A DNA stretch of 64,000 bases from Batillaria attramentaria (taxonomy: Eukaryota; Mollusca; Gastropoda; Batillariidae): NCBI GenBank assembly GCA_018292915.2, contig JACVVK020000032.1:1452501-1516500 (forward strand), in the 5' to 3' direction. The notes beneath the pieces are model-generated. The model ran no database searches and was not told the origin of the DNA. It was given only the letters and a program-made list of their open reading frames with translations. The position numbers and the translations under genes are program-made. Positions 1-10,216 of the stretch are shown piece by piece. Each line of letters opens with the position of its first letter. The first letter of the stretch is position 1.

Positions 1-750
1 AGTGCGGCCATTATCACGGATGCAGCAACAACAGCACGAAACTGGGAGGGGAAGGACGGCGGATATAACACAGCCCAGCGCAGGGACAACCGTTCGTTGA
101 TAAAGAAAAAAAAAAAAAAAAAAACCCGTCCCAGGCTCGCTTTCAAAAATTAAAATGTTATTAATTCATGTGGACTGACTGCAGCGTTTTACCTCTCCAT
201 TTCCCCTATTCACCGGGGCCTACCCGCTTCCCCAGCCACGTGAATTGACTTATGTGATTAGGATAATTGCGGTAAGTGATCACGCCAGACCAAAGCGTGC
301 AACCCGAAACTCCCTGCAATCGCCAATCTCACCTCTAGCGGTGGCAAGCGGTTTCTGTAGGGGCGTTTCGGATATTACCATCGATCGCCGCTGACACACG
401 CTGTCCGTAGGCCGGAACTTCACAGTTTGAGTCCTCTCATGGAAGAGAATTAAGAAACAATTGCTGTAATTGTATTCGATTATGACACGCGGGATCCGCC
501 GCTTCGGAAGTGTGCACGGATTCTGATAGCGCAGGGTGCAAGCGAAACATCACGCCAGATTAAACAGCTTATATTCCCGCCGTGGCGTAAGGTAGAACTG
601 TTATTGAAGCTGTGATGGAGGTGCACTTTTACCTTCTGCTTTTTTTTTTTAAATACAGCGCAATAGCCACGTGAAACTTTATGAAGCTTAAATCTGAATT
701 GAGCCACTGGTATCTGGATATCAGAAACGCCATGCCATTTTCAACTCCTA
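1..750. other. Intergenic, no feature recognised
   Basis: Unique sequence with one poly-A run (106-124) and several ATTA cores. No open frame looks coding. Confidence 0.5.
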
Positions 751-871
751 TAGCCCCGACGGGGCCAAATATTTGTGCTGGACTTTTTCTCGTTGCCCCG
801 TCTGTGGTATCACCCATACGTGGTGGCCGAAAAGGGCGTTAAACTCCCAAACGCCCACCCATCCACCCGCT
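751..871 (+). mobile_element. SINE family A, 5'-truncated copy
   Basis: Begins near CGACGGGGCCAAATATTTGT, then TTGCCCCGTCTGTGGTATC and ends GGGCGTTAAACTCCCAAAC with CCCACCCATCCACCC. Same 3' body as the full copies at 1163 and 7131. Confidence 0.8.
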
Positions 872-994
872 CAGCTGCTGTAGTTCTATGCGCGGTGATG
901 TTTGGCCGCTGTTGTCGCGTCTACCATAATTATAGTCATCGTCTGCTGCGGTGTGATCAAATACTATGAATTGTTGTAACGTTTCTGTCACTGA

Positions 995-1105
995 CAATCC
1001 CGGCCGAGGCCAAAATATTTGTGCTGGCCTTTTTCCCGTTGCTCCGTCTTTTGTATCACCCATATTCGGTGGAAAAGACGTTAAACCCCTAAACACCCAC
1101 CCTTC
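995..1105 (+). mobile_element. SINE family A, 5'-truncated copy
   Basis: Starts at the T-arm remnant ATCCCGGCCGAGGCC, continues through CAAAATATTTGTGCTGG and ends AAGACGTTAAACCCC and ACACCCACCC. Confidence 0.8.
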
Positions 1106-1162
1106 CTGTCACTGACACAGCCACAGCGATTCCTGTTTGTGGAAGGGGGGGGGGGGGAAGGG

Positions 1163-1331
1163 GCGGGGTGGCCGAATGGTAGAGCGTTGGACTTCTAATG
1201 CTCAGGTCGTGAGTTCGTATCCCGGCTGGGACCAAATATTTGTGCTGGCTTTTTCATCGTTGCCCCGTCTTTGATATCACCCGTATGTGGTGGAAAATGA
1301 CGTTAAACCCCCAAACACCCACCCAGCCCAC
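1163..1331 (+). mobile_element. SINE family A, full-length copy
   Basis: tRNA-like head GGGGTGGCCGAATGGTAGAG with A box, an anticodon-loop-like ACTTCTAAT (TCT, Arg-like) and B box GTGAGTTCGTATCCC. Body CAAATATTTGTGCTGGC, tail ACGTTAAACCCCCAAACACC then (CCCA)n. An RNA polymerase III-driven retroposon; no autonomous genes. Confidence 0.88.
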
Positions 1332-1737
1332 CCGTTTGTGAAAGAGTTATTTCCCTGGACACTCCTCCTACCGGAAGTGGAGAATTTCATGGACAGGACC
1401 CACAATGTTTCAGTCACTGACTGGATCCTGACACCTGTACCTGTATCTGCCGTGAAAAGGAGAGAAACAGCCTCTGTCGGCCAAAGAATGACGAATGTGC
1501 TCACCACGAAACCAAAAGACCTGACAACAGTACACTCCCTCGCCAGGGTGTCCGAGGACTGTTGACTGTTAAACCTTTAGTTTTGTCACTTGTTTTTTTT
1601 TTAATATATTTTATTTTCCAGTCTGGTGCCAGCGATAGTGTGGGCTTCCTGCGGTCGGAGAATGACGAAGCTTTACCACCAGTTGGTAAAAGGAACTCCA
1701 AGTGTTAGATCAACACATAGGCTATTTTAACCTTGGT

Positions 1738-1740
<3 letters not shown>

Positions 1741-1796
<56 letters not shown>
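1741..1796. repeat. (TG)n microsatellite
   Basis: Uninterrupted TG dinucleotide run of about 56 bp. Confidence 0.97.
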
Positions 1797-1797
<1 letters not shown>

Positions 1798-1849
1798 GCT
1801 CATCTATTTTTCTCTCTTTTAAAAAAAATTTTTTTTACTAGTAGTTAGA

Positions 1850-1945
1850 CGATTATAGTACTCAGCAACGGCAGGTATGAAAATTGACTGTCAGTGTTAA
1901 CTGCCTCTACCGTTGTAAACTGAATAAAGATTCATTAATTCATTG
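1850..1945 (+). mobile_element. Possible retroelement 3' end
   Basis: TTGTAAACTGAATAAAGATT followed by CATTAATTCATTGG: AATAAA then a short tandem tail, resembling a LINE or SINE terminus. No body recognised. Confidence 0.35.
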
Positions 1946-2131
1946 GTACTTCTGAGCCCGGAATACTCCAGTCTACCTCTACGGCTTTTTCGCAAGACCT
2001 GGCCGTTATAATGTGACGGTGACTGACGACCATATTCCACGCGTAAATGCACGTGCAAGCCAGCCATCCAGCAGCTCTTTAGTGTATAAGCGCCAAGGAT
2101 TTGATCAGCACTTAGGTCCTTTTACCATTTG

Positions 2132-2413
2132 ACCCGGTGTCACAGGATATTTCGGAACCGGACGAATGGGAACCATTCCGATTTATCCTGGCCCTGGTGG
2201 CAGGATTTTTCGGAACCATTCCGATTTATCCTGACACTAGTGACAGGATATTTGGAAACCACCAGGATATTTCGGAACCGTCTAGAAGGTCATTAGCCCA
2301 CATGAATTTTGTCTGCCAGGTGCGGGATAAATGGGAATGGTTCCGAAATATCCTATGATTTTGGGGAACCGGTTCCGATTTATCCTGGTTCCGAAATATT
2401 CTACGACACCGGG
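2132..2413. mobile_element. Foldback (MITE-like) element inserted in satellite
   Basis: Ends match as inverted repeats: CCCGGTGTCACAGGATATTT at the left and, on the opposite strand at the right, CCCGGTGTCGTAGAATATTT. The interior repeats GGATATTTCGGAACC and ATTCCGATTTATCCTG several times in both orientations. Removing it rejoins satellite sequence (CCATTTGAC to AGC...GACCATATTTCACGAGCA). No coding capacity. Confidence 0.75.
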
Positions 2414-2652
2414 AGCTAGGATGACCATATTTCACGAGCAAATAATAATAAATAATAATAATGAGCACGGTATAGGCGCTTTACCCAATTTCTTGAATCG
2501 GCTCAAAACGCCTCGAACTGAACCCAACACGCACGCTCACGTGAATCACACGCATTCTCTCACACACTGGACATAAACACATAACAATCACGAGGTGCGA
2601 GGGGTCAGCTCAGCTATTTAAAGTTCGGAATTTAGAATTGCATTTATTTTTC

Positions 2653-2845
2653 CAAATTTGTGGGCTGAACATTTCCAAAGCAGAGGGGGAGGAAGCCGGA
2701 GTACCCAGACAGAACCCCCGACGATCGGCCCGAATGAACGGTACCACATACGAGAAGGAAAAATTCTTTGCCCCGAGTGGGACTCGAACCCTTGACCTCT
2801 CGCATTGGTGACAAGTCTCTTAACCACTAGACCACCGACCGACCC
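2653..2845 (-). mobile_element. tRNA-derived SINE, family C
   Basis: On the minus strand the head reads GGTCGGTCGGTGGTCTAGTG with a B-box-like GGGTTCGAGTCCC, then a body with GGTACTCCGGCTTCCTCC, and flows into the (TTA)n-type tail region near 2445-2460. The head is tRNA-like but the element is too diverged and extended to be a tRNA gene. Confidence 0.7.
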
Positions 2846-3734
2846 TTTTTGTATGCACATTTACTATTTGACAGCCGAGCTGAACTGACCATATTCCATA
2901 TTTCACGAGCAGACCAACCATTCAAACTACCGCTCTTCATTGGACATCGGTGGCAGTGGTGGTGAGTGGCAGGCTAGAAGCAACAGCAGCAAGTTTGTGC
3001 GATCTTCGTGTAAACACTTACGTCCAGGCTTTTTGCCATTTGACAGAAGAACTGCGCTGACTACATTTCACGAGAAAATGCACGTGCAGACCAGTCATCC
3101 AAAGAACCGCTCTTCATTGGATGTCGGGGCAGTGGTGAGGGGCAGGCTAGAAGCAACAGCAGCAGCTTTGTGTGATCTTCGTGTGAGCACTTACGTCCTT
3201 TTACCATTTGACAGTACAGCTGCGCTGACTACATTTTAAGTCACGAGCAAATTCACGTGCAGACCAACCATCCAAAGAACCGTTCTTCACCGGATGTCGG
3301 TGGCAGTGGTGGTGAGCAAGGCTAGAAGCAACCAGCAGCAAGTTTGTGTGATCTTCGTGGAAGTAATTATGCCCTATTATCATTTGAGAGCAGAGCTGCG
3401 CTGACCATATTTCACGAGCAAATGCACGTGCAGATCAACCATCCAACGTACCGCTCTTCACTGGATGTCGGTGGCAGTGGCGGTGAGCAAGGCTAGAAGC
3501 AACAGCAGCAAGTTTATGTGATCTTCGTGTTGGCACTTTTGCCCTATTCCCATTTATTTTGACAGTACAGTACAGCTGCGCTGACCACATTTCAGGAGCA
3601 AATGTACGTGCAGACCAATCATCCAAACAACCGTTCTTCACTGGATGTCGGTGGCAGTGGTGGTGAGCAAGGCTAGAAGCAACCAGCAGCAGCAGCAGCT
3701 TCGAGTCGGCCACAGGGGAACCAGAGGACAGTTT

Positions 3735-4330
3735 GTGCTGGCGCTCGACTAGGTATGCACCGCCATGCACGACCCACAATGCCGCGCGGTCCTGGCCCCG
3801 GCGAATATCAAAGTTCATCGGATTCAATTATCCATTGTTTGATTTGATGTAGTTGTCTTCAATTAGATTAAAGTCGGGCCGGGTGCGCTCTGGAAATTGG
3901 GTTAGGCGATGCATGTCGTTTGTCCGCGTTATGCCCAATCGGCGGTCGTCCCCACCGGCAGCCCGGGACTGTTGCCAGCGCTCCCCTGGCGCGCCCCGTA
4001 CAAATAATATCGGGTTACCGTCCCTTGCGCTAATAGGCTTTGCGATCTCTATACAAATTACACGGCTATAATGCAATTTGCATTCTTTGCATTTAATAAA
4101 TTAGTATGTAAGCTGGCAGTCGGGGCCAAGACGACTGGGGAATTCCATGCAAACGAAGCCGGCATCCGCATAGGTTATGGAGCCGGTGGCAGCATTAAAA
4201 TCTCGTTAAAATAATGCGATGCGTGTATTAGATTAGATGGAATCCACAAACACAGCGGCCCTGACTGATAATTCTTTTGACATCATCAGGTTAGAAGGCA
4301 GACCAGGCTCATCGGAACGGATCTCCCTGA
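3735..4330. promoter_or_regulatory. Candidate enhancer, homeodomain/POU-rich unique DNA
   Basis: About 600 bp of complex, repeat-free sequence with many ATTA/TAAT cores (3823-3870, 4030-4110, 4195-4240), an octamer-like ATTTGCAT (4076-4083) followed by TTTGCAT, and CpG-rich blocks at 3935-4005. No open frame with gene-like features. Inference from composition only. Confidence 0.3.
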
Positions 4331-4523
4331 CCCGGCACAGACTCCCAAACAACAGTGAGTGGTCTGAGGTAGTTCTGTGCACGTGTTCTTTGCATTGAAG
4401 AAATATAAAGGCGGAGGTAAAACGGGTCTACGCTAATATATACCGTCATCTAGACAAAAGGTCTAAATGCCGTGAATCTGATAGACGCTTAGGCATTTTT
4501 TTCTCCAGATAAAGGTAGAATTT

Positions 4524-4586
4524 TTTATTTTTATTTTATTTATTTATTTATTTTATTTTTATTTTATTTAGTTATTTATGTATTTA

Positions 4587-4637
<51 letters not shown>

Positions 4638-4738
4638 TGTCTAACGTCTTTTTCTGCCTCGTAAGAACATTATTTAAGACACTGCAAGGAAGACAAGTAG
4701 ATAGCATTTTGTTTTGTTTGTTTGTTTGGTTGGTTGGT

Positions 4739-4769
<31 letters not shown>

Positions 4770-4775
4770 TTTTTT
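4524..4775. repeat. (TTTA)n and (GT)n tracts
   Basis: TTTA-rich run at 4524-4588, (GT)n at 4589-4637, and another (TTTA)n at 4737-4771, separated by unique sequence. Confidence 0.95.
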
Positions 4776-4969
4776 GTTTTTTTTGGTTCACGTCCGGGCG
4801 TCGACAATCCTGTACATGTACCTTCCAGGCTATGCTGGACCTCCGCCTGAGGGCAACAATTACCTGAGGCAAGAACATAATTCGGGAATGGTACGTGTAC
4901 TGGGGAATGCCACACGAATAGACCAGTTAGATGTTATACCAGTGGTCATGTTTGTGAACGGATTTCACA

Positions 4970-5470
4970 TACACGTAGATGTCTTTGTCCGTATCCACAT
5001 CATGGATTTCTTTATTTGCATACACATGGATATCTTTGTCCTTATCCGCGTCATTCCCGCAACATGGTTGTTTTTGCCCATTCTCACAATATGGATGTCT
5101 TTGTCCATTCTCACAACATAAACGTCTCTCCATTCCCACAACATGGATGTTTTTCAATGGCCACATCGTGGATATGTTTGTCCATTCTAACAATAGGGAT
5201 GTCCTAGTCGATTCACACAAAATGGATGTTTCGGCCCCTTAACACAACATGGATGTCTATGGCCATTTCCACAACATGGATGTTTTAGTCCATTCCCACA
5301 ACATGGATGTTTAAGTCTATTCGGGTAGTCCTGTAAGTCCATTCCCACAACATGGATGTTTCTGTCCATTCCCAAAACATGGATGTCTTTGCCCACGCTC
5401 ACATGATGGATGTCCTTGTTCATGTCACATGCCATGAATGTCTACATCCGTCAAGCCAACAACACGGACG
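4970..5470. repeat. 27-bp minisatellite
   Basis: About 17 degenerate units of CATTCCCACAACATGGATGT with TTNTGTC. The period is a multiple of three, so long frames cross it (repeating His-Asn-Met-Asp-Val), but they end in non-repeat DNA with no gene structure and I do not call a gene. Confidence 0.88.
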
Positions 5471-5474
5471 TCTT

Positions 5475-5700
5475 TGTCCACGCCTACGTCAGAAGACCGC
5501 TGGCTCACGTTCAAACCACATCAAGTTCATGGTGTCAGTGGTGATGACAGAGACCAAGGAGCTGTTCACGGATGTCTTTATCACAGCCCACATCAGTCGT
5601 GGTGGATGTCTTTGTTCTTGTCCGTCAGAAGACGGCTGGCACGTGATCAAAGCACCACCATAATGCCAGCAGCACTGACAGAGACAAGGAAGCTGTGACC
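5475..5700. repeat. Imperfect direct duplication beside the minisatellite
   Basis: Two related segments, about 5475-5570 and 5608-5700, share GTCAGAAGAC(C/G)GCTGGC, GACAGAGAC(C)AAGGA and GCTGT, spaced about 132 bp. They probably arose with the neighbouring array. Confidence 0.6.
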
Positions 5701-5889
5701 AGCCAGAGAGAGAGAGAGAGCAGCCGGTGCCCGCTGTGTGAAGGTGGCGCTGCTGGCACCAGGGTCTGCCCTTCTGAGGCTGCCCCTTGATCAAATCACG
5801 TGCATTAGCAGCGAGAAATTCCGTTAGAGTCTGCCTAGACTTAGTGCATGCATTATTTATCCACGCGGCCATGCTGTTTTTGCCTCTCT

Positions 5890-6460
5890 GAGCGGCAGAT
5901 AACGCCAGCAAAGAGGCGATAATGGCGGAGGGAGCGGTGCAAAGTCAGTTATCGCCCCGAACCGAGCTAAATGGGCGGAGAGAGAAATGGCGCGGGCGGC
6001 CAGGTTAAAACATTCTGACACTCGTGCCTCCCTGTGCGGGATAAACCTCCTCCAAGAACAGGCGGGTAATGACTTTATGGCCAGGGTTCCTCTCCTTAGC
6101 TCTCCACAAATAAGCCTTAAGCTCGGACCAGAAGGATAAGTTGATTCGCTTTATATTAGATTCATTAAAGTTTCATCGCCGAAACGCTTCAATATGGAGG
6201 GGATTGGACGCGTGGGCTCGCGAGAGCGCTGTTTGAGCGACTGAAATTTGCCCTAACGTTAGAAACAAAGAGTGATAAGAGGAGCGGATTTCAGATCAGG
6301 TCCGTCCCAAGGGAGATCAGCCGCGGTCCACATCGCAGGGGAGATCAGTCTAATCAATAATACTGTCGCTTTTCCTCCCCTTTGGACGCGCCTGTGTTTT
6401 CTGTAGCGAGGAGATCAAAATCTGATTTCAGTTAAAGTCCACCATTTTCAAAATGCAATT
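5890..6460. promoter_or_regulatory. Candidate enhancer with clustered GATAA sites
   Basis: GATAA/TTATC occurs at 5898, 5918, 5949, 6040, 6135 and 6274, six within about 380 bp; GAGATCA recurs at 6312, 6340 and 6410. Unique, moderately CpG-rich and non-coding. The target gene is unknown. Confidence 0.3.
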
Positions 6461-6479
6461 AAACTAAACCGACGAGTTG

Positions 6480-7130
6480 CCAGTGTGTCTTTGCAACACC
6501 TAACAGGCTTTCTCTTCGGGTTTTTTTTTTTTTTTTTTGGGGGGGGGGGGGGGGGTTGCTTGTGTCAGGCTGATGTCACACGAGAGTGTTGTTAGTCCGA
6601 ACAAACAACAAACATGGTGTTTTTCCGTGTTTCTCGTGTGACACGCGGCTACAACATGTCTTTGCCCTATTTTTTTCCTTAGCGTGTTTTGAGTTGTTTT
6701 GCATGTTTGTTCGGATAAACGCGTCTCCCGTGTGTTATGAGTCTTAGGTCTGCTCTTAACTGGGCACAGCGCGCAAAACACACATGTGCACATCACAGTC
6801 GTTGCGCTCGGTGTGTCTCTTAAACTGCAAAACTGAACACAGCAGTGCTCGGTGACAAACCGATTGAAGATGCACTGTCCGAGTCCGCCATGCACGGTTT
6901 GCACGCCGAGTGACGTAGTACAGCCAGTCAGAATCTGTTGTGGAAACCGCAGTCACCGTTGTGGCTATTTGAAATCCAGGTTGCTGTGATGACGTCACAG
7001 TTGCGAAAACCCCCAAAATCACAACTGTGTCACAACTGTGGACAGCACTGTGGCGCTCCGCAGTGCCCAGTTAAGAGACGGCTTTTAGAAACATTCACTG
7101 CTGACGCCCACTGCATTTCTCGCACGGGGA
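6480..7130. other. Intergenic with poly-T/poly-G run
   Basis: Poly-T and poly-G at 6520-6555, otherwise unique sequence. Short frames on both strands show no domain or codon-use signal. Confidence 0.5.
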
Positions 7131-7301
7131 GCCGGGGTGGTCGAATGGTAGAGCGTTGGACTTCTAATGCTCGGGTCGTGAGTTCGATCCCGGCTGGGGC
7201 CAAATACTTGTGCTGGCTTTTTCATCGTTGCCCCGTCTTTGATATCACCCTATGTGGTGGAAAAGGACGTTAAACCCCCAAACACCCACCCACCCACCCG
7301 C
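7131..7301 (+). mobile_element. SINE family A, full-length copy
   Basis: Nearly identical to the 1163 copy: head GGGGTGGTCGAATGGTAGAG, B box GAGTTCGATCCCGG, tail GGACGTTAAACCCCCAAACA with (CCCA)n. Better conserved than the 1163 copy, so probably younger. Confidence 0.9.
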
Positions 7302-7635
7302 ATTTCTCACACAATCATGTACTCTTTTATTTGGCGTAGTGTACTCGCGGTAAAATGGTCAGTACCCGACAGTTTTGGCGATAACTCTTAAAAGTTCATG
7401 CGACAAACTAACATTTTTACTTGAAATCTTTAGATCACTAGAAGCCAGTCTCGCGCCTCAATAACGGGGAAGCCCCACGCCTTGCGTAACAGTGGCTTGA
7501 AGTGGCTCTTACTGGTGTGTAGTGGCTTGTTCTTTTTAACCAGTCTTATCATATTGTCGGCAGAGGGGGGTTGGGCTCGGGCTGTTAAGAGATACTGTAC
7601 GCAGCAGATTTTGCAACTTCCGCTAGTTTTGCAGG

Positions 7636-7935
7636 GGGTGAGCGGTGGTCTAATAGGTAGCGCGTCGGATTTAGCCGCTGCGCTACTGCCGGAACGGCCG
7701 TCACCAATGTCACGGCGACGAAGCGTGGGTTCGAGCCCAGGTCGAGCTTGTGATATGTGATACCGGTTTTTCCTGGCTGCCGGGCTGCTCATCGGGGGTT
7801 TCTCTCCGGGTTATCCGGCTTTCCTCCCCCAGCAAAATTGTAAAAAATATAGGATAGGTATTGGGTGGCGCTGCACCACGGCGACGCGCTTCCCCCGGGA
7901 GAGGCAGCCCGAATTTCCCGAAAGGAATAATAAAG
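7636..7935 (+). mobile_element. tRNA-derived SINE, family B
   Basis: Head GTGAGCGGTGGTCTAATAGG, B box GTGGGTTCGAGCCCAGG, body GGGTTATCCGGCTTTCCTCC and end TTTCCCGAAAGGAATAATAA, followed by AAC triplets. A second copy lies inverted at 16063-16337, which fixes the ends of the element. Confidence 0.88.
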
Positions 7936-8298
7936 TAGTAGCAAGAAGAAGAAAAAACAATACAAAACAACAACAACAACAACAACAACAACAAACAAAC
8001 ACCCCCCCCCCCCCCCACAAATCATGACCCATGTAGTCTCGGCTCTCACGAGATTTTGAAACCCGCCTGCCGTGTCACTTGCGATCTGGTGTGCACCTTA
8101 CCGTATCGCCAGAATTATTCGACAGTGTCCATTAGTTTCCGCTGTTCGTTTCCTTTGTCAAAGGTTCTGTTTGTCAGTGACTCTGCGCGGAGGTTACTCT
8201 AAGACGGTTGTCCCATAAATTCTTCTTTGTGTCTGGCGCAGGTCTTGGGGAGATGGACCTACGTACTTATTTTGATATGAGAGAGAGAGAGAGAGAGA

Positions 8299-8348
8299 GG
8301 TGGGTGGGTGGGGGTTTGGGGGTTTAACGTCCTTTTCCACCACATAGG

Positions 8349-8354
<6 letters not shown>
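8299..8354 (-). mobile_element. SINE family A, tail fragment
   Basis: GGTGGGTGGGTGGGGGTTTG then TTTAACGTCCTTTTCCACCA and ATAGGGTGATAT, running directly into (TA)n and (GA)n. Confidence 0.75.

Positions 8355-8444
<90 letters not shown>
8355..8444. repeat. (TA)n-(GA)n compound microsatellite
   Basis: About 36 bp of TA followed by about 55 bp of GA, immediately next to a SINE-A tail. Confidence 0.96.
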
Positions 8445-8446
<2 letters not shown>

Positions 8447-8499
8447 AGAAATGAATATCTAAGCTGTGACCAAGCAAACAAACGAAGCAGACACGGGGG

Positions 8500-8949
8500 G
8501 GGGGGGGGGGGGGGTCGCATGCCATTTTAAGCTCCAAAAATATCATTTTGTTGCGTGGTTGCATTCAGTCGTGTCAGATGTATCTTTTCTTTTCCTGTGC
8601 AGAGTCCATGTGTTGCGAAGAAAACACAAAGACGTTTTTGTTGGGCAGTCGACCGTCTGCTGAAAGTTGGCTACTATCGGTCAAGTTCGGGATGTTATAA
8701 TAAACAGAGGTTGTCATAAACCAAGCAAAGAAAAAGAAAACAGACTATTTCAGTGATCTCTTCCGATTTTATTGAAACGGAACTTTTGAAACGATTTCGA
8801 TGAAACAGGCGTAGCTTTCTGGTGATTTCCCCGGGCTTTGTGACACCTGCTGAAAGAAAAACATATTGTATACATGTTGTTATTTAAGCATAATTATATC
8901 CAGTCTTACGCTTTACCGTAAAACCAGTGTCGACCTCGTAGAAAATACT

Positions 8950-8950
<1 letters not shown>
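8500..8950. other. Intergenic, nothing recognised
   Basis: Poly-G at 8497-8513, then unique AT-rich sequence without supported features. Confidence 0.5.

Positions 8951-8952
<2 letters not shown>

Positions 8953-9017
<65 letters not shown>
8953..9017. repeat. (AC)n microsatellite
   Basis: AC run of about 65 bp abutting the SINE-A copy at 9021. Confidence 0.97.
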
Positions 9018-9020
<3 letters not shown>

Positions 9021-9143
9021 GGTGGGTAGGTGGGTGTTTGGGAGTTTAACGTCCTTTTCCAGCAAGTAAGGGTGATATCAAAGACGGGACAACGAGGAAA
9101 AGGCCAGCACAAATATTTGGCTTCCGCCGGGATTCGAACTCAC

Positions 9144-9146
<3 letters not shown>
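9021..9146 (-). mobile_element. SINE family A, 3' two-thirds
   Basis: Inverted copy from GGTGGGTAGGTGGGTG through AGTTTAACGTCCTTTTCCA to CCGGGATTCGAACTCACGAC (B box). Flanked by (AC)n on one side and (GA)n on the other. Confidence 0.82.

Positions 9147-9179
<33 letters not shown>
9146..9179. repeat. (GA)n microsatellite
   Basis: GA run directly following the truncated SINE-A copy. Confidence 0.95.
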
Positions 9180-9180
<1 letters not shown>

Positions 9181-9182
<2 letters not shown>

Positions 9183-9785
9183 ACGCGTCATCGACACTCT
9201 TGTCCACACTGGGCATCCGGCAGCTTCTGAAACAAATCTTTAAAGAAGAAATGATAATCAACGATAAAACATACAAACAAACAAACATCCTCTCCCAAAC
9301 TTTAACGTAACACATACAAAAGATAAACCGGACATTTTGCGGAGCATTGTCAGTGTGGGCATTAAACATACCACCGTACGCAGCACTAAAGTTCTCTACA
9401 TCCTTAGATAACCATCATCTTGGTTAAAAATAAAATGAAACGAAATACAAAAGAATAAAACAAAACAGACATTCTAAGGACGTTGTGTGGACATTCATAT
9501 ACACATAAACTAGTGTGAGAAATAAAGCATTTGGATGAATGATGATGTGCTGGACAAATCATGGATGATGAGCAAATGACTGCTGGGTCCGGAGTCTGAA
9601 ACAATACACGGCAATTTGTGACATTTAATATCATCGCAATGAAAAAAAATATGTGTTTATATTATGTATAAGTCCGGTCATGGATGAATGGTTAAAAACC
9701 CCGAACTTATGAAGCACTGCTTATTTCGTTTTTCCCCCATTAGATTTGACTGAAAACAAGGAACTAGGTATCCACTAAATTCGAG
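9181..9785. other. Intergenic, nothing recognised
   Basis: AT-rich unique sequence ending in a poly-G run; short frames only. Confidence 0.5.

Positions 9786-10216
<431 letters not shown>

Larger units (their letters stand above)
2025..3690. repeat. Satellite-like tandem array, ~171-180-bp unit
   Basis: The landmark CG(C/T)TCTTCA(T/C) recurs at 2931, 3108, 3281, 3452 and 3632, giving spacings of 177, 173, 171 and 180 bp. Each unit carries CCATTTGACAG, GACCATATTTCACGAGCA, TGCACGTGCAGACCAACC and a GGTGGCAGTGGTGGTGAG block. A separated partial unit lies at 2025-2132. The period is close to nucleosome length. Two insertions interrupt the array. Confidence 0.9.

Noticed and set aside
2025..3690. 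CRISPR-like array
   Set aside because: Units are contiguous 171-180-bp satellite monomers in eukaryotic DNA, with no short repeat/unique spacer structure.
5489..5911. Minus-strand frame of 140 codons
   Set aside because: Half of it overlaps the degenerate duplications beside the minisatellite and it has no conserved features or splice support.
1163..7301. tRNA-Arg-like genes at 1163 and 7131
   Set aside because: The tRNA-like head is followed each time by the same SINE body and tail and the cloverleaf is imperfect, so these are SINE heads, not tRNA genes.
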